NCBI GenBank assembly: GCA_003506435.1
Contig: DOAQ01000011.1
Span: forward strand, 1 to 64,000
From: Prolixibacteraceae bacterium
Lineage (GTDB): Bacteria > Bacteroidota > Bacteroidia > Bacteroidales > Prolixibacteraceae
Length of the DNA: 64,000 nucleotides
Direction: 5' to 3'
In this document: positions 19,091-29,325 of the stretch, one piece after another
Numbering within the stretch: the stretch's first letter is position 1
How the letters are laid out: every line of letters starts with the position of its first letter
Made by a program: the position numbers and the translations under genes
Notes under the pieces: model-generated
The model's database searches: none
What the model was told of the DNA's origin: nothing
The model's input: only the letters and a program-made list of their open reading frames with translations

Positions 19091-20539
19091 ATGCTGAATG
19101 TAAAAATTGTCCTGAAAACGCTTGGTTTTCTTCTTTTCGTGGAAGGTTTTTTCATGCTCCTTTCTCTTCTGGTAAGTCTTATCTACGAAGGGACTGATGC
19201 GTTGGCATTTCTTTATTCAGCATTAATTAGCATGGGTGTCGGAACCGTTGCCGTGATCCCTTTCCGGAATGCAAAAAAGGATATCGGGAAACGCGAAGGT
19301 TTTTTGATTGTGAGCCTGGTTTGGATTATTTTTTCCTTCTTTGGCAGCCTTCCATTTATTCTTTCAGGCTCAATTCCCTCGCTAACCGACGCATTTTTCG
19401 AAACCATGTCGGGATTTACCACTACCGGAGCTTCTGTTTTAAGCAACATTGAAACGCTTCCGCATGGTATTCTTTTCTGGCGAAGCATGACCCATTGGCT
19501 GGGAGGTATGGGAATTATTGTGCTCAGCCTCGCTATTTTGCCGTTGTTCGGCATTGGCGGGATGCAGCTTTTTGCTGCTGAAGTGCCCGGCCCCACACCC
19601 GATAAGCTGAACCCAAAAATCAGCCAGACGGCAAAAAATCTTTGGGCAATCTATATTTTGTTCACGCTCATTGAAACCATCTTGCTGTGGATCGGAGGCA
19701 TGTCGCTTTTCGATGCCATCAACCATTCGTTTGCAACCATGGCAACCGGTGGCTTTTCAACCAAACAGGCAAGCATTGCATATTGGGATTCGGCGTACAT
19801 CGATTATGTAATTATCCTTTTCATGTTTATTGCCGGGTCCAATTTTACGCTTTCGTATTGCGCCCTGACCGGAAAATTCAAGAGAGTAATTCAGGATGAA
19901 GAGTTTAAATATTACAGCCTTTTCGTTATAGGTTTTACACTCCTCTTATTTAGTGGCTTATTAGTTTCCACTCAATTAGGGGTCGAAAAAGCGTTCCGGG
20001 ATGCACTGTTCCAGGTTGTTTCAATAATCACAACAACCGGTTTTGCAACGGCTGATTATATGTTATGGCAACCGATTTTAATTATACTACTTTTTGCCCT
20101 TTTCTTCTTTGGAGGAAGCGCGGGTTCTACCGGCGGCGGTATAAAAATCATGCGAATTGTGTTGCTGATAAAAAACAGTTACTATGAACTTCGCCGAATA
20201 ATCCATCCCAATGCCGTGATCCCGGTCAGGTATAACAAACACGCCATATCGGAACAGATCATTAATAATGTGCTGGCATTTTTCATTTTCTATTTTATCG
20301 TGTTTTTCCTCAGCACCATTATTTTCACTTTGGTGGAACCCGATATGGAATCGTCGATGGGAGCCGTGGCAACCTGCCTTGGAAACATTGGCCCGGGTCT
20401 GGGTTTGATGGGCCCCGCAGGAAATTTTGCCAATGTCGCACCTTTCGGAAAATGGTTTCTTTCGTTTCTAATGCTGCTCGGTCGTCTCGAATTATTTACC
20501 GTGCTGGTATTGTTCTCTCCTGCTTTCTGGAAGAAATAA
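19091..20539 (+). CDS. trkH: Trk potassium transporter membrane subunit TrkH
   Basis: A 482-residue channel protein with four M1-P-M2 repeats. Selectivity-filter glycines are visible in TTGASV (about 117), ATGGFSTKQ (about 219), TTGFATAD and CLGNIGPGLG (about 437), and a conserved GGSAGSTGGGIK follows the third repeat. It works with TrkA to import K+. Between its end and the next gene (20540-20716) no feature was seen. Confidence 0.95.
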   Translation: MLNVKIVLKTLGFLLFVEGFFMLLSLLVSLIYEGTDALAFLYSALISMGVGTVAVIPFRNAKKDIGKREGFLIVSLVWIIFSFFGSLPFILSGSIPSLTDAFFETMSGFTTTGASVLSNIETLPHGILFWRSMTHWLGGMGIIVLSLAILPLFGIGGMQLFAAEVPGPTPDKLNPKISQTAKNLWAIYILFTLIETILLWIGGMSLFDAINHSFATMATGGFSTKQASIAYWDSAYIDYVIILFMFIAGSNFTLSYCALTGKFKRVIQDEEFKYYSLFVIGFTLLLFSGLLVSTQLGVEKAFRDALFQVVSIITTTGFATADYMLWQPILIILLFALFFFGGSAGSTGGGIKIMRIVLLIKNSYYELRRIIHPNAVIPVRYNKHAISEQIINNVLAFFIFYFIVFFLSTIIFTLVEPDMESSMGAVATCLGNIGPGLGLMGPAGNFANVAPFGKWFLSFLMLLGRLELFTVLVLFSPAFWKK

Positions 20540-20716
20540 TTTTGTTGAAAACGTGTAAAAATTCTTTTGTTCTACCTGATTTATTTTCACACGATGGGCA
20601 TCACCGCGAGGTCGATATCTTGTATCTCGTTGATAATTTCATCCGACATAAATCTTTTGTCCTCAGAAACTGAACTTATTTATTAATTTCAGGCTTTCAT
20701 TTATTTTCTAACGCTT

Positions 20717-22114
20717 ATGAATAATCAAAGGAATTTGGTCAGGACGCTCGGGTTAGGTTACGTCATCATTTTTGTGATTGCAAACATCATTGGTTCAGGA
20801 GTATTTAAAAAAGTTGCCCCAATGGCGGCAGAACTTCACTCCTCTTCCTGGATACTCATGGCGTGGATTGTCGGAGGAATTATCACGCTCTTCGGTGCAT
20901 TGAGCAATGCAGAAGTGGCCGGATTGCTGGCCGATACCGGAGGCGATTTCGTCTATTTCAAGAAAATTTACAATCGTTTTTTTGCATTTCTTTACGGATG
21001 GTCGCTGTTTACAATCATTCAGACTGCAACCATTTCTTCGCTGGCTTATGTTTTTGCCCAGTCGCTAAACAGCATCATTCCTCTTCCTGATATTTTTTCT
21101 TCACTGAAAGATTTTTCAATAGGCGGCGTTTTCTTTCCTTTTCAGGATTTTGGGGTCAAGCTGACAGCAATTCTGCTGATTTTACTTTTAACATCCCTCA
21201 ATATCTCCGGATTAAAAAGCGGGGCCGGAGTCAGTAAAGCCATCCTGCTATTGGTATGTACCGGGCTTTTTGTGATTGTTTTCTTTGGGTTGAGCAACAA
21301 AACAGCCCAGCCCGCAAATTATATCCATCTCCGTGATCTGACCAGCGGAACGGTTACGCTCTCTTCGTTTTATACGGCCATGTTGGCTGCTTTCTGGGCC
21401 TACCAGGGATGGGTTTCTGTCGGATTTATAGGCGGGGAAGTTAAAAATCCTACCCAAAACATTCCGAAAGGAATAGTAATCGGCGTTTTTGTGGTGATCT
21501 TCATTTATCTGCTGGTCAACCTGACTTACGTTTCTCTTTTGTCCATTCCTGAACTGGAGTCTGTTCATGCTTCGGTCAATCAGATTGCTGCCGTTGAGGC
21601 GATCCGGAGTTTCTGGGGAACAGGCGGCGTGTTGTTTATTTCGCTGCTGATCCTGATTACCACACTGGGCTGTACCAATGCCAGTATTCTTACCGGCGCG
21701 CGCCCGTATTATGCGATGGCCCGCGAACGGCTGTTCTTTCCGGGTATCGCGAAACTGAATAAGAACAATGTACCCGGCAATTCGCTGTTGTGGCAGGGAA
21801 TATGGGCTTCGGTACTGGTTTTGTCAGGCACTTTCGATCAGTTGACCGACATGGTCATTTTTGCCGTATTTATATTCTACGGAGCCACTTCGCTGGGTGT
21901 ATTTATTCTGCGCCGCAGGATGCCCGATGCACACCGACCTTATAAAGTCTGGGGTTATCCGGTTGTACCAGCCATTTACATTCTCTTTTGCATCGGTTTA
22001 TTTTCCAATACGATTATCGCCCGGCCCCGCGAAGCTGCCATTGGCATGACCCTCATTTTATTGGGCATCCCGGTCTTTCTTTTCCTGAACCGAAAATATT
22101 CAAAAAAAGAATAA
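20717..22114 (+). CDS. APC superfamily amino acid permease
   Basis: A 465-residue inner-membrane transporter with about twelve spans. The conserved TM1 segment IIGSGVFKK (about residue 25) supplies the unwound substrate-binding loop of the LeuT fold, and FWAYQGWVSVGFIGGEVKNP (about 225) is the TM6 region of the LAT/YbeC branch. Similar genes are annotated as amino acid permease or serine/threonine exchanger. The substrate cannot be decided from sequence. Confidence 0.9.
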   Translation: MNNQRNLVRTLGLGYVIIFVIANIIGSGVFKKVAPMAAELHSSSWILMAWIVGGIITLFGALSNAEVAGLLADTGGDFVYFKKIYNRFFAFLYGWSLFTIIQTATISSLAYVFAQSLNSIIPLPDIFSSLKDFSIGGVFFPFQDFGVKLTAILLILLLTSLNISGLKSGAGVSKAILLLVCTGLFVIVFFGLSNKTAQPANYIHLRDLTSGTVTLSSFYTAMLAAFWAYQGWVSVGFIGGEVKNPTQNIPKGIVIGVFVVIFIYLLVNLTYVSLLSIPELESVHASVNQIAAVEAIRSFWGTGGVLFISLLILITTLGCTNASILTGARPYYAMARERLFFPGIAKLNKNNVPGNSLLWQGIWASVLVLSGTFDQLTDMVIFAVFIFYGATSLGVFILRRRMPDAHRPYKVWGYPVVPAIYILFCIGLFSNTIIARPREAAIGMTLILLGIPVFLFLNRKYSKKE

Positions 22115-22143
22115 CAAGAATAGAGAAAAAAGAAGGCTGTCGT

Positions 22144-22185
22144 TTTTCCTGATCAGATGACTCAAAGTTCATCCGATCAGGAAAA
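22144..22185. terminator. Hairpin downstream of the permease gene
   Basis: Seventeen-base arms (22144-22160 and 22169-22185, one mismatch) built on TTTTCCTGATC / GATCAGGAAAA. The T-run is inside the arms and not after them, so terminator function is likely but not certain. It is preceded by AAGGCTGTC, as in the hairpins at 7414 and 53624. Confidence 0.5.
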
Positions 22186-22384
22186 GCTTCAATACGGAGA
22201 TGGACATTAAAACATTTTTCACTTGCATCCTTTTAATCAAATAGTTACTTTTAAAGGAACAAAAAACAGATCCACTGATCATCCTCGCTCTTATAAGTAA
22301 AAAAACCGATGGATTTTGTTGGGTTATTCTGAAATTGCATACGGACATATTGAGACGATCATTCAACATTAAATTGAACGCCAA

Positions 22385-23764
22385 ATGATAACTGTAATTA
22401 TTCCTACCTTAAATGAAGAAGAGCACATTGCAAACATTGTAAATTTTGCAAAAGGACAGCCACATGTAACTGAAGTAATTGTAGTGGATGACAAATCACT
22501 CGACAAGACTGTTTCTATTGCTCTTCAATGCGGAGCTAAAGTAATTACCAGTACAAAAATCGGGAAGGGAGCTTCAATGAAAGAAGGAATACTGTGTGCC
22601 AGTAATGAAATAATTGTCTTCCTTGACGGAGATATTGATCCATACCCATATTTTACCATTAAGTTACTTACCACCCCTATATTAAACGGAGAAGTTGAGT
22701 TTGTAAAATCAGCATTCAATCGCAATGCCGGAAGAGTAACCGGATTAGTGGCAAAACCTCTGCTTAGTATCTTTTTCCCGGAACTACTTCGGTTTAGTCA
22801 ACCCCTTAGTGGAATGATTGCAGGGAAGAAATCACTATTCAATCAATTGGATTTCAGGGAAGATTATGGTGTTGACATTGGAATACTGATAGACATGTAC
22901 TTGATGAATGTGCGCATGAAAGAGGTAGAAATCGGGTACATCGAAAACAAAAGTAAACCATGGCAGGCACTTGGCAAGATGAGTAAAGAAGTTGCTCAGG
23001 CAATCATTGTAAAAGCGTCATCATCAAAGAACCCACATTTCAACTTTGAAGAACTCGGGGTATTAAACGAAATTCGTTCACAAATGGAGTTCGCAGTAGA
23101 GAATCATCTTGCCGAATTAGAAAAGCTTGTTGTTTTCGATATGGATAACACTCTTCTAAAAGGTAGATTTATTGATGTTTGCGCTAATGAATTTGGGTTT
23201 AAAAACAAGCTCCTGGATATTCGCTCATCAGAAACCGAACCCATCATTTTGACAAAACGAGTTGCTACCCTCCTCAAAGGAAAAACAATCAGTGAATTAA
23301 TTGCCATTGCAGAGGAAATGCCGATCGTTGAAGACACAAGCGAAATAGTTAGTGAACTGAAAAACAGGGGGTATATCGTTGGAATAATATCAGACAGTTA
23401 CGATTGTATAACAAATCACATTAAAAATAAATTGGGAATGGACTTTTCTCTTTCCAATGAATTAGAGTTTTCAAAAGGTATTTGCACCGGGGAAGTCAAA
23501 ATTCCATCCTTCCTATTTAATAATCCAGCTAGTTTGTGCAAACATTCCCTATGTAAAACGAACGCTTTATTAAGCATTTTAAATAAGTACAACATTAAAA
23601 TCGAAAATTGTATAACTATTGGAGATAGTATAAATGACATTTGTATGATAAAAGAAGCCGGTTTAGGTATTTCATTTTGCTCAAAAGATGAACTCGTTAA
23701 CCACCATGCAGACTATGTAATTACAAATTCGTCATTTAAAGAATTATGGAATTTAGCCAAATAA
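22385..23764 (+). CDS. Fused GpgS-like glycosyltransferase and HAD phosphatase
   Basis: A 459-residue two-domain protein. Residues 1-220 form a GT-A glycosyltransferase: VIIPTLNEEEHI, VVDDKSLD, then DGDID for the metal site. Downstream, GRVTGLVAKPLL, QPLSGMIAGKK and YGVDIGILIDMY closely follow the glucosyl-3-phosphoglycerate synthase (GT81) pattern. Residues 240-459 are a SerB-like HAD phosphatase: FDMDNTLL (motif I), IISDSYD (motif II) and GDSINDICM (motif IV). The fusion would make and then dephosphorylate a sugar-phosphoglycerate, giving a glucosylglycerate-type solute; this is inference. It stands alone and is clearly more AT-rich than its neighbours, suggesting acquisition. Confidence 0.8.
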   Translation: MITVIIPTLNEEEHIANIVNFAKGQPHVTEVIVVDDKSLDKTVSIALQCGAKVITSTKIGKGASMKEGILCASNEIIVFLDGDIDPYPYFTIKLLTTPILNGEVEFVKSAFNRNAGRVTGLVAKPLLSIFFPELLRFSQPLSGMIAGKKSLFNQLDFREDYGVDIGILIDMYLMNVRMKEVEIGYIENKSKPWQALGKMSKEVAQAIIVKASSSKNPHFNFEELGVLNEIRSQMEFAVENHLAELEKLVVFDMDNTLLKGRFIDVCANEFGFKNKLLDIRSSETEPIILTKRVATLLKGKTISELIAIAEEMPIVEDTSEIVSELKNRGYIVGIISDSYDCITNHIKNKLGMDFSLSNELEFSKGICTGEVKIPSFLFNNPASLCKHSLCKTNALLSILNKYNIKIENCITIGDSINDICMIKEAGLGISFCSKDELVNHHADYVITNSSFKELWNLAK

Positions 23765-23814
23765 AATTGGGATGATTATTAACCTTTCGTTTCAAACGAA
23801 AGGCAGCGATATAA

Positions 23815-23845
23815 AAAATCCCGAAGGTAGCCCCTTCGGGATTTT
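23815..23845. terminator. Bidirectional terminator
   Basis: AAAATCCCGAAGG and CCTTCGGGATTTT arms around a short loop serve the convergent GT-HAD gene (plus) and guaA (minus). Confidence 0.9.
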
Positions 23846-23866
23846 GCAAGTATTTCTTTTTGAAAA

Positions 23867-25396
23867 TCATTCCCACTCGATGGTTGCCGGTGGTTTCGAG
23901 CTAATATCGTAAACCACGCGGTTGATCCCTTTCACTTTGTTGATGATTTCGTTCGACATTTTTGCCAGAAAATCGTACGGAAGGTGTACCCAGTCGGCGG
24001 TCATCCCGTCGGTTGAAGCCACGGCGCGCAGGGCTACCACGTTTTCGTAAGTCCGTTCATCACCCATTACCCCTACCGACTGCACCGGTAGCAGCATCAC
24101 ACCGGCCTGCCACACTTTGTCGTACAAGCCCCATTCTTTCAAGCCGTTTACAAAAATAGCATCGGCTTCCTGAAGAATGCGGACTTTCTCGGGAGTTACG
24201 TCACTGAGGATGCGGATTCCCAGGCCCGGCCCTGGGAACGGATGGCGCCCCAGCAGTTCCGGTTTAATACCCAGCGCTTTCCCAACCCGGCGAACTTCAT
24301 CTTTAAACAGAAGGTTCAGCGGCTCCACCACTTTCAGTTTCATTTTTGCAGGAAGTCCGCCCACATTGTGATGCGATTTAATAGTAGCCGACGGGCCGTT
24401 TACCGAAACCGATTCAATTACATCGGGGTAAATAGTTCCCTGTCCCAGCCATTTTACATCCTGTATCTTGTGCGCTTCTTCGTCGAACACCTCGATAAAG
24501 TCGCGGCCAATAATTTTGCGTTTCTTTTCAGGCTCGGTAACTCCGGCCAGATCGTTCCAGAATTTCTGTTTGGCATCGACACCGATTACATTCAACCCCA
24601 TGTCTTTGTACGAATCGAGCACATTCTCGAACTCGTTTTTCCGTAGCAGTCCATTATCGACAAAGATGCAAGTCAGGTTTTTACCGATGGCCCTGTTCAG
24701 CAGCACCCCGGCAACCGACGAATCGACGCCGCCCGACAAACCAAGAACTACTTTGTCGTTGCCTAGTTTTGCCTTCAGTTGAGCAACCGTAGTTTCGATA
24801 AACGAATCGGGTGTCCAGTCCTGTTTGCAGCCACAAATATTGACCACAAAATTGGTGAGCAGTTGTTTGCCTTCGGTGGTATGGTACACTTCGGGATGAA
24901 ACTGGATTGCCCAGGTAGCCTCGCCTTCAATTTTATAAGCAGCATTCTTCACATCGGCTGTGCTGGCAATTATTTTGTAGCTGGCAGGCATTTTTTCGAT
25001 GGTATCGCCGTGCGACATCCACACTTGCGTATTCAGGCTGACGCCTTTAAAAAGTTCGTTCGACTGATCGACAAAGCCCAGGTTGGCCCGGCCGTACTCA
25101 CGCGAGTTGGCAGCCATTACTTCACCCCCGTAAAAATGCGACAGGTATTGTGCCCCGTAGCAAACGCCCAGCAGCGGCACCTTCCCTTTGATGGCCGACA
25201 AATCGGGCCGTGGCGCATTGGCATCGCGCACCGAAAACGGGCTTCCCGACATGACCACTCCTTTTACCGTCTCGTCAATTTTAGGAAAATGATTGAACGG
25301 ATGGATTTCGCAATATACATTCAACTCCCTTATTTTCCGGCCTATCAACTGTGTGTATTGAGAGCCGAAATCGAGTATTAAAATTTTTTCCTGCAT
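23867..25396 (-). CDS. guaA: GMP synthase (glutamine-hydrolysing)
   Basis: A 509-residue enzyme converting XMP, glutamine and ATP to GMP. The class I glutamine amidotransferase half carries GVCYGAQYL (nucleophile Cys, about 78) and QFHPEVYHT (His/Glu). The ATP pyrophosphatase half carries the P-loop GLSGGVDSSV (about 220), and the C-terminal dimerisation domain carries HPFPGPGLGIRI. Length and domain order are standard. A TAnnTTTG box on the minus strand at 25500-25507 may be its promoter. Confidence 0.97.
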   Translation of the reverse strand: MQEKILILDFGSQYTQLIGRKIRELNVYCEIHPFNHFPKIDETVKGVVMSGSPFSVRDANAPRPDLSAIKGKVPLLGVCYGAQYLSHFYGGEVMAANSREYGRANLGFVDQSNELFKGVSLNTQVWMSHGDTIEKMPASYKIIASTADVKNAAYKIEGEATWAIQFHPEVYHTTEGKQLLTNFVVNICGCKQDWTPDSFIETTVAQLKAKLGNDKVVLGLSGGVDSSVAGVLLNRAIGKNLTCIFVDNGLLRKNEFENVLDSYKDMGLNVIGVDAKQKFWNDLAGVTEPEKKRKIIGRDFIEVFDEEAHKIQDVKWLGQGTIYPDVIESVSVNGPSATIKSHHNVGGLPAKMKLKVVEPLNLLFKDEVRRVGKALGIKPELLGRHPFPGPGLGIRILSDVTPEKVRILQEADAIFVNGLKEWGLYDKVWQAGVMLLPVQSVGVMGDERTYENVVALRAVASTDGMTADWVHLPYDFLAKMSNEIINKVKGINRVVYDISSKPPATIEWE

Positions 25397-25499
25397 GGGC
25401 TGTGTGATTGATAATTTATTATTGATGACTGACGATTTTCACTTTTGCAATGACGGTTCGTCAATTAATTCCTGTTCTTCAAAAATTCTTCTGATGGCG

Positions 25500-25507
25500 C
25501 AAAGATA
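25500..25507 (-). promoter_or_regulatory. Candidate -7 box for guaA
   Basis: TATCTTTG on the minus strand, about 100 nt before the guaA start. No convincing -33 TTTG was found at the right distance. Confidence 0.35.
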
Positions 25508-25581
25508 AATAAAAAATGAAAGTGGCTCCGGTTTAAACTACGGTTCAGCCAGAAGGTAATAAATTGGTAAAATAATGATTG

Positions 25582-26577
25582 TTACCCCGGCTGATAACCC
25601 GATCTGCTGAGTATTTCCTGGTGATTTTGATTTTGCATCAGTTGCGATAAACTTACTTCCGGATTCTTTTTCATATATGCCCTGACGATCTGCCAACCCA
25701 GCCAAACCCCGGTGCGTCCCGGTGATTCATTGGTAAACGAGTTAGTAAACGGGCCATCGTCTATATAGCGTTTCACATCCATGCGCTGGCTGGAAAACAA
25801 CAATTTATGTTCGGCCAGAAAAGCCCACATCCCGGCTTCACTTTTGATGCAGAAATCAAGTTGTTTTTGGGTATAGCCAATTTTCAGACTGTCGTGCAGC
25901 GAAGGCAGCATGGCATCCAGAAAATACATCAGTTTTCCCTGGTAAATAATATTACTGAGCAGGTTCGTGCCTTCGTCGTTTTTGGGAAATTCGGTAATTG
26001 CCCAGGCCATCATCGTTTCCGGCAGAATATTTTCAGGGTTCATGCGCCGACGTTTGTATTCGGGCAGGCCAAGTTGTGCATAATACGGGCTGTCGCTTCC
26101 CAAAAACTTATCGAGGCTGATGCCTATTAATTGATCAGCGGTCACAATCGACTGGTTAAAACCCGAAACGCAACTTGCTATCCGGGGAATTTCTTTTTCC
26201 GGAAAATAAAATTTGTAATGCTTGAATGCTGTTTCCAGATCGGTCTGCAATTGTTCGGAATCAATTTTTTCGGCAACCAAACCATTTAGTTTCACGATCA
26301 GCGTGTCGGTGGCAAATTTTTGCAGATTGGCCGTGAAATTCTCCTCCTCCGGCCCGCCAATCCAGATCATCCTTCGTGTAAATATGTCAAAAAACTCTCC
26401 GTATTTCCCGGACAGAAAATTAATTTTTGCTGAATCAACAGGTAAATCAGCCAAATCGCGTTCAAAATGATTGATCGTCAAGTCCAGCGAAATTTCCGAA
26501 ACATCAATTTTCAACGGATTACGGGAGCAGGAAACCCCCGCCAATAAAAACAAAACAAAAATAACGTGCCTCTTCAT
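25582..26577 (-). CDS. gldB: Gliding motility lipoprotein GldB
   Basis: A 331-residue lipoprotein with signal FVLFLLAGVSC and an N-terminal segment (DLTINHFERDLADLP) typical of GldB. The family is needed for gliding and for type IX secretion-linked motility in flavobacteria, but homologues also occur in non-gliders. Later motifs include YLGSDSPYY-like KFLGSDSPYY and WLGWQIVRAYM. Its closeness to nadE is a common arrangement in the phylum. A TATCTTTG box lies at 26618-26625 (minus). Confidence 0.9.
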   Translation of the reverse strand: MKRHVIFVLFLLAGVSCSRNPLKIDVSEISLDLTINHFERDLADLPVDSAKINFLSGKYGEFFDIFTRRMIWIGGPEEENFTANLQKFATDTLIVKLNGLVAEKIDSEQLQTDLETAFKHYKFYFPEKEIPRIASCVSGFNQSIVTADQLIGISLDKFLGSDSPYYAQLGLPEYKRRRMNPENILPETMMAWAITEFPKNDEGTNLLSNIIYQGKLMYFLDAMLPSLHDSLKIGYTQKQLDFCIKSEAGMWAFLAEHKLLFSSQRMDVKRYIDDGPFTNSFTNESPGRTGVWLGWQIVRAYMKKNPEVSLSQLMQNQNHQEILSRSGYQPG

Positions 26578-26617
26578 CTCAAGTTCAATTCATAATTTTA
26601 TTACTCATTGTACGATG

Positions 26618-26625
26618 CAAAGATA
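26618..26625 (-). promoter_or_regulatory. Candidate -7 box for gldB
   Basis: TATCTTTG on the minus strand 41 nt before the gldB start codon. The upstream element is not clear. Confidence 0.35.
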
Positions 26626-26720
26626 TTTTTATTGCCTAATTAAAATTAATATTCGAGATTTGTATAATACAAAATTGTCCGGATTCGGCGTTTGTTTTTT
26701 AAACAATTAAAATTCAGAAG

Positions 26721-27383
26721 ATGAAGCGAATACTTTCAACTGGTTTTTTGGTGTTTCTATTTTCTATACTTCAGGCTCAACCGAACATTGAACTGTCATT
26801 TACCGGAAGCCCCTCGTTGAACTGGATGAGTTCAGACACCAAAGAGGTTCAAAAAGGCCAGCCCGTTTTAGGATATGATTTCGGTGTGAATGTTGACTAT
26901 TACGTTGCCCAAAATGAACAATATTCAATCAGTACAGGGATATTTATTACCAATGCAGGCGGGCAGCTCGAATTCAACACGCAGGAACAGTTCCGCTTTG
27001 CAGACGAATATCTGGAACCTTCGACCAAAGTGAAATATTATTTGCGTTACATCGAAGTTCCTGCCCTCATAAAAATGAAAACCAGCCAGTTTCACCGGAC
27101 TACATTCTGGGGGCAATTCGGCTTGTCGGGTATGGTCAACATCGGGGCAAAAGGAACCAGCAACGACGAAGTTCTGGATAAAACCAATATCAGCGACGAG
27201 GTGAACATGTTTAACCTGGCACTGAACGTAGGACTTGGCTTCGAATTCGACCTGGGCGGAAACAATGCTTTTACGACCGGACTGGTATTTAAAAACGGCT
27301 TTCTCGATGTTACCAGCAATGACGACATTGACGATAAAACTATTATGAATTCGCTGGTGTTGAAACTGGGCATCGTCTTTTAA
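26721..27383 (+). CDS. Outer-membrane beta-barrel protein (PorT-like)
   Basis: A 220-residue protein with a Sec signal peptide (STGFLVFLFSILQAQ). Alternating hydrophobic and polar strands end in LVLKLGIVF, with a C-terminal aromatic as in barrel proteins. The pattern (LGYDFGVNVDYYVAQN..YSISTGIFI, YIEVPALIKMK) matches the PorT/OMP_b-brl_2 group common in Bacteroidota. It is divergent from gldB, with nadE following on the same strand. A specific function is not readable. Confidence 0.8.
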   Translation: MKRILSTGFLVFLFSILQAQPNIELSFTGSPSLNWMSSDTKEVQKGQPVLGYDFGVNVDYYVAQNEQYSISTGIFITNAGGQLEFNTQEQFRFADEYLEPSTKVKYYLRYIEVPALIKMKTSQFHRTTFWGQFGLSGMVNIGAKGTSNDEVLDKTNISDEVNMFNLALNVGLGFEFDLGGNNAFTTGLVFKNGFLDVTSNDDIDDKTIMNSLVLKLGIVF

Positions 27384-27523
27384 TTTCCATCGTTTCTCCA
27401 AAATAAGTTTCCATTAAACCAGAAGGAAATATGCAAACCATCAGCCTTTTTCCTGAAGGATATTATACTTTTACAAACAAATTTCAGAAATAAAAACAGG
27501 GTACTGATAAACTACCGTTTTGT

Positions 27524-29167
27524 ATGAAAATCGCACTGGCACAACTAAACTACCACATTGGTAATTTTGAAAAAAACACGGAGAAAACAATTCGTCACAT
27601 TCTTCGGGCGAAAGAAGAGGGCGCCGATCTGGTCGTGTTTTCCGAACTTTCGGTAACCGGCTATTATCCGCACGACCTGCTCGAACGAAAAGAATTTATT
27701 GACAAAGCTGAAATTGCAGTTCATCAGATTGCTTCTCATTGCAATGGCATTGCCGCCATCATTGGCAGCCCTGTAATCAACCATGATAACCGGGGCAAAA
27801 AACTGTACAATTCTGCGCTTTTCCTGAACAATGGAAAAGTAGAAAGTATTCACCGCAAATCGTTGTTGCCCACCTATGATATTTTTGATGAATACCGTCA
27901 TTTCGAACCCAACAAAGAGTTTTCACTGGTAGAATACAAAGGCCGGAGGTTGGCGATCACCGTCTGTGAAGATTTGTGGGAAGAACAGGAAGTTCAGAAC
28001 GAATTTGGCAAAGAAAAACTATACCAGGTTTCCCCGCTGAAAGAACTTGCAAAGCTGGAGCCCGACCTGGTGATCAACATTTCGGCATCGCCATTTTCGT
28101 ACAACCAGGAAGGGGCGCGCAAGAAAATCCTGGTAAAAAACGCGGTCCGCTATAATTTGCCTATCGTTTACGTAAACCAGGTGGGGGCACAAACCGAGAT
28201 TATTTTCGACGGAGGCTCCTGTTTCATCGATAATCAGGGAGAAATCCTTGTGCAAATGAACTATTTCGAAGAAGATTTTCAAATCATCGATACCCAAAAC
28301 ATTGTTCCGCTTCAGCAAAAACCTGCCGACACGATTGAAAAAATGTACAAAGCGCTGGTGCTGGGCATCCGCGATTATTTTACAAAAACAGGGTTCAAAA
28401 AAGCAGTATTGGGCCTGTCAGGTGGCATCGACTCGGCCCTGACACTGGTGCTGGCTGTTGAAGCGCTGGGCAGGGAGAATCTCCGTGTGCTGCTGATGCC
28501 TTCGAAATTTTCGTCGGACCACAGTGTGAACGACGCTGTAGCTTTAGCAAAAAATCTGGATGTGCAGTACGAAATTATCAATATTCAGGAAGCTGTTGAT
28601 GCGTTTCAGAAAAGCCTGTCGCCTGTATTTCAAAATTTGCCGCACGATGTCGCCGAAGAAAATATTCAAGCACGCGCCCGCGGCATCTTTGTAATGGCCA
28701 TTTCGAATAAATTTGGAAATATTTTGCTGAACACCACCAACAAAAGCGAATGCGCCGTTGGCTACGGAACCCTTTACGGCGATATGAACGGGGGCCTTTC
28801 TGTTCTGGGCGACGTTTATAAAACCGACGTATTCCGGATGTCGCGATGGATCAACCGGAACGGCGAGATCATTCCCGAAAATACTATTATGAAACCGCCG
28901 TCAGCCGAATTGCGGCCCAATCAGAAAGATACCGATTCGCTTCCCGATTACGATACGCTCGACCAGATTCTTTTCAACTACATCGAACTGAACCAGTCGC
29001 CTTCCGAAATCATCCGTAAAGGTTTTGATGAAGCAACAGTACTTCGAACCGTACGGATGGTAAATACAAATGAGTACAAACGGTTTCAGGCTCCGCCTAT
29101 CCTTCGGGTCAGTTCCAAAGCATTTGGTTTTGGACGGAAAATGCCGTTGGTTGCGAGGTACGATTAA
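27524..29167 (+). CDS. nadE: Glutamine-dependent NAD+ synthetase
   Basis: A 547-residue two-domain enzyme making NAD+ from deamido-NAD+, ATP and glutamine. The N-terminal nitrilase-type amidase (1-260) shows FSELSVTGYYPHDLL (Glu), RKSLLPTYDIFDE (Lys) and ITVCEDLW (Cys). The C-terminal ATP-pyrophosphatase domain carries LGLSGGIDSAL (about 296) and LNTTNKSECAVGYGT. The lengths fit the bacterial glutamine-dependent form. Confidence 0.96.
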   Translation: MKIALAQLNYHIGNFEKNTEKTIRHILRAKEEGADLVVFSELSVTGYYPHDLLERKEFIDKAEIAVHQIASHCNGIAAIIGSPVINHDNRGKKLYNSALFLNNGKVESIHRKSLLPTYDIFDEYRHFEPNKEFSLVEYKGRRLAITVCEDLWEEQEVQNEFGKEKLYQVSPLKELAKLEPDLVINISASPFSYNQEGARKKILVKNAVRYNLPIVYVNQVGAQTEIIFDGGSCFIDNQGEILVQMNYFEEDFQIIDTQNIVPLQQKPADTIEKMYKALVLGIRDYFTKTGFKKAVLGLSGGIDSALTLVLAVEALGRENLRVLLMPSKFSSDHSVNDAVALAKNLDVQYEIINIQEAVDAFQKSLSPVFQNLPHDVAEENIQARARGIFVMAISNKFGNILLNTTNKSECAVGYGTLYGDMNGGLSVLGDVYKTDVFRMSRWINRNGEIIPENTIMKPPSAELRPNQKDTDSLPDYDTLDQILFNYIELNQSPSEIIRKGFDEATVLRTVRMVNTNEYKRFQAPPILRVSSKAFGFGRKMPLVARYD

Positions 29168-29325
29168 CCGGGAGAAACCCATTTATAAAGAAAGGAACAC
29201 ACTGGTCTGAAACGTTTATACCCTTTTGTTATCTTCACCAAAAGAGCCGCTAATCCACTAAACAGTCAGGGTTTGAGCAACTTCAAAATATATAGGGAAA
29301 TGATCTTGTTTTTCACAAAATTAGT

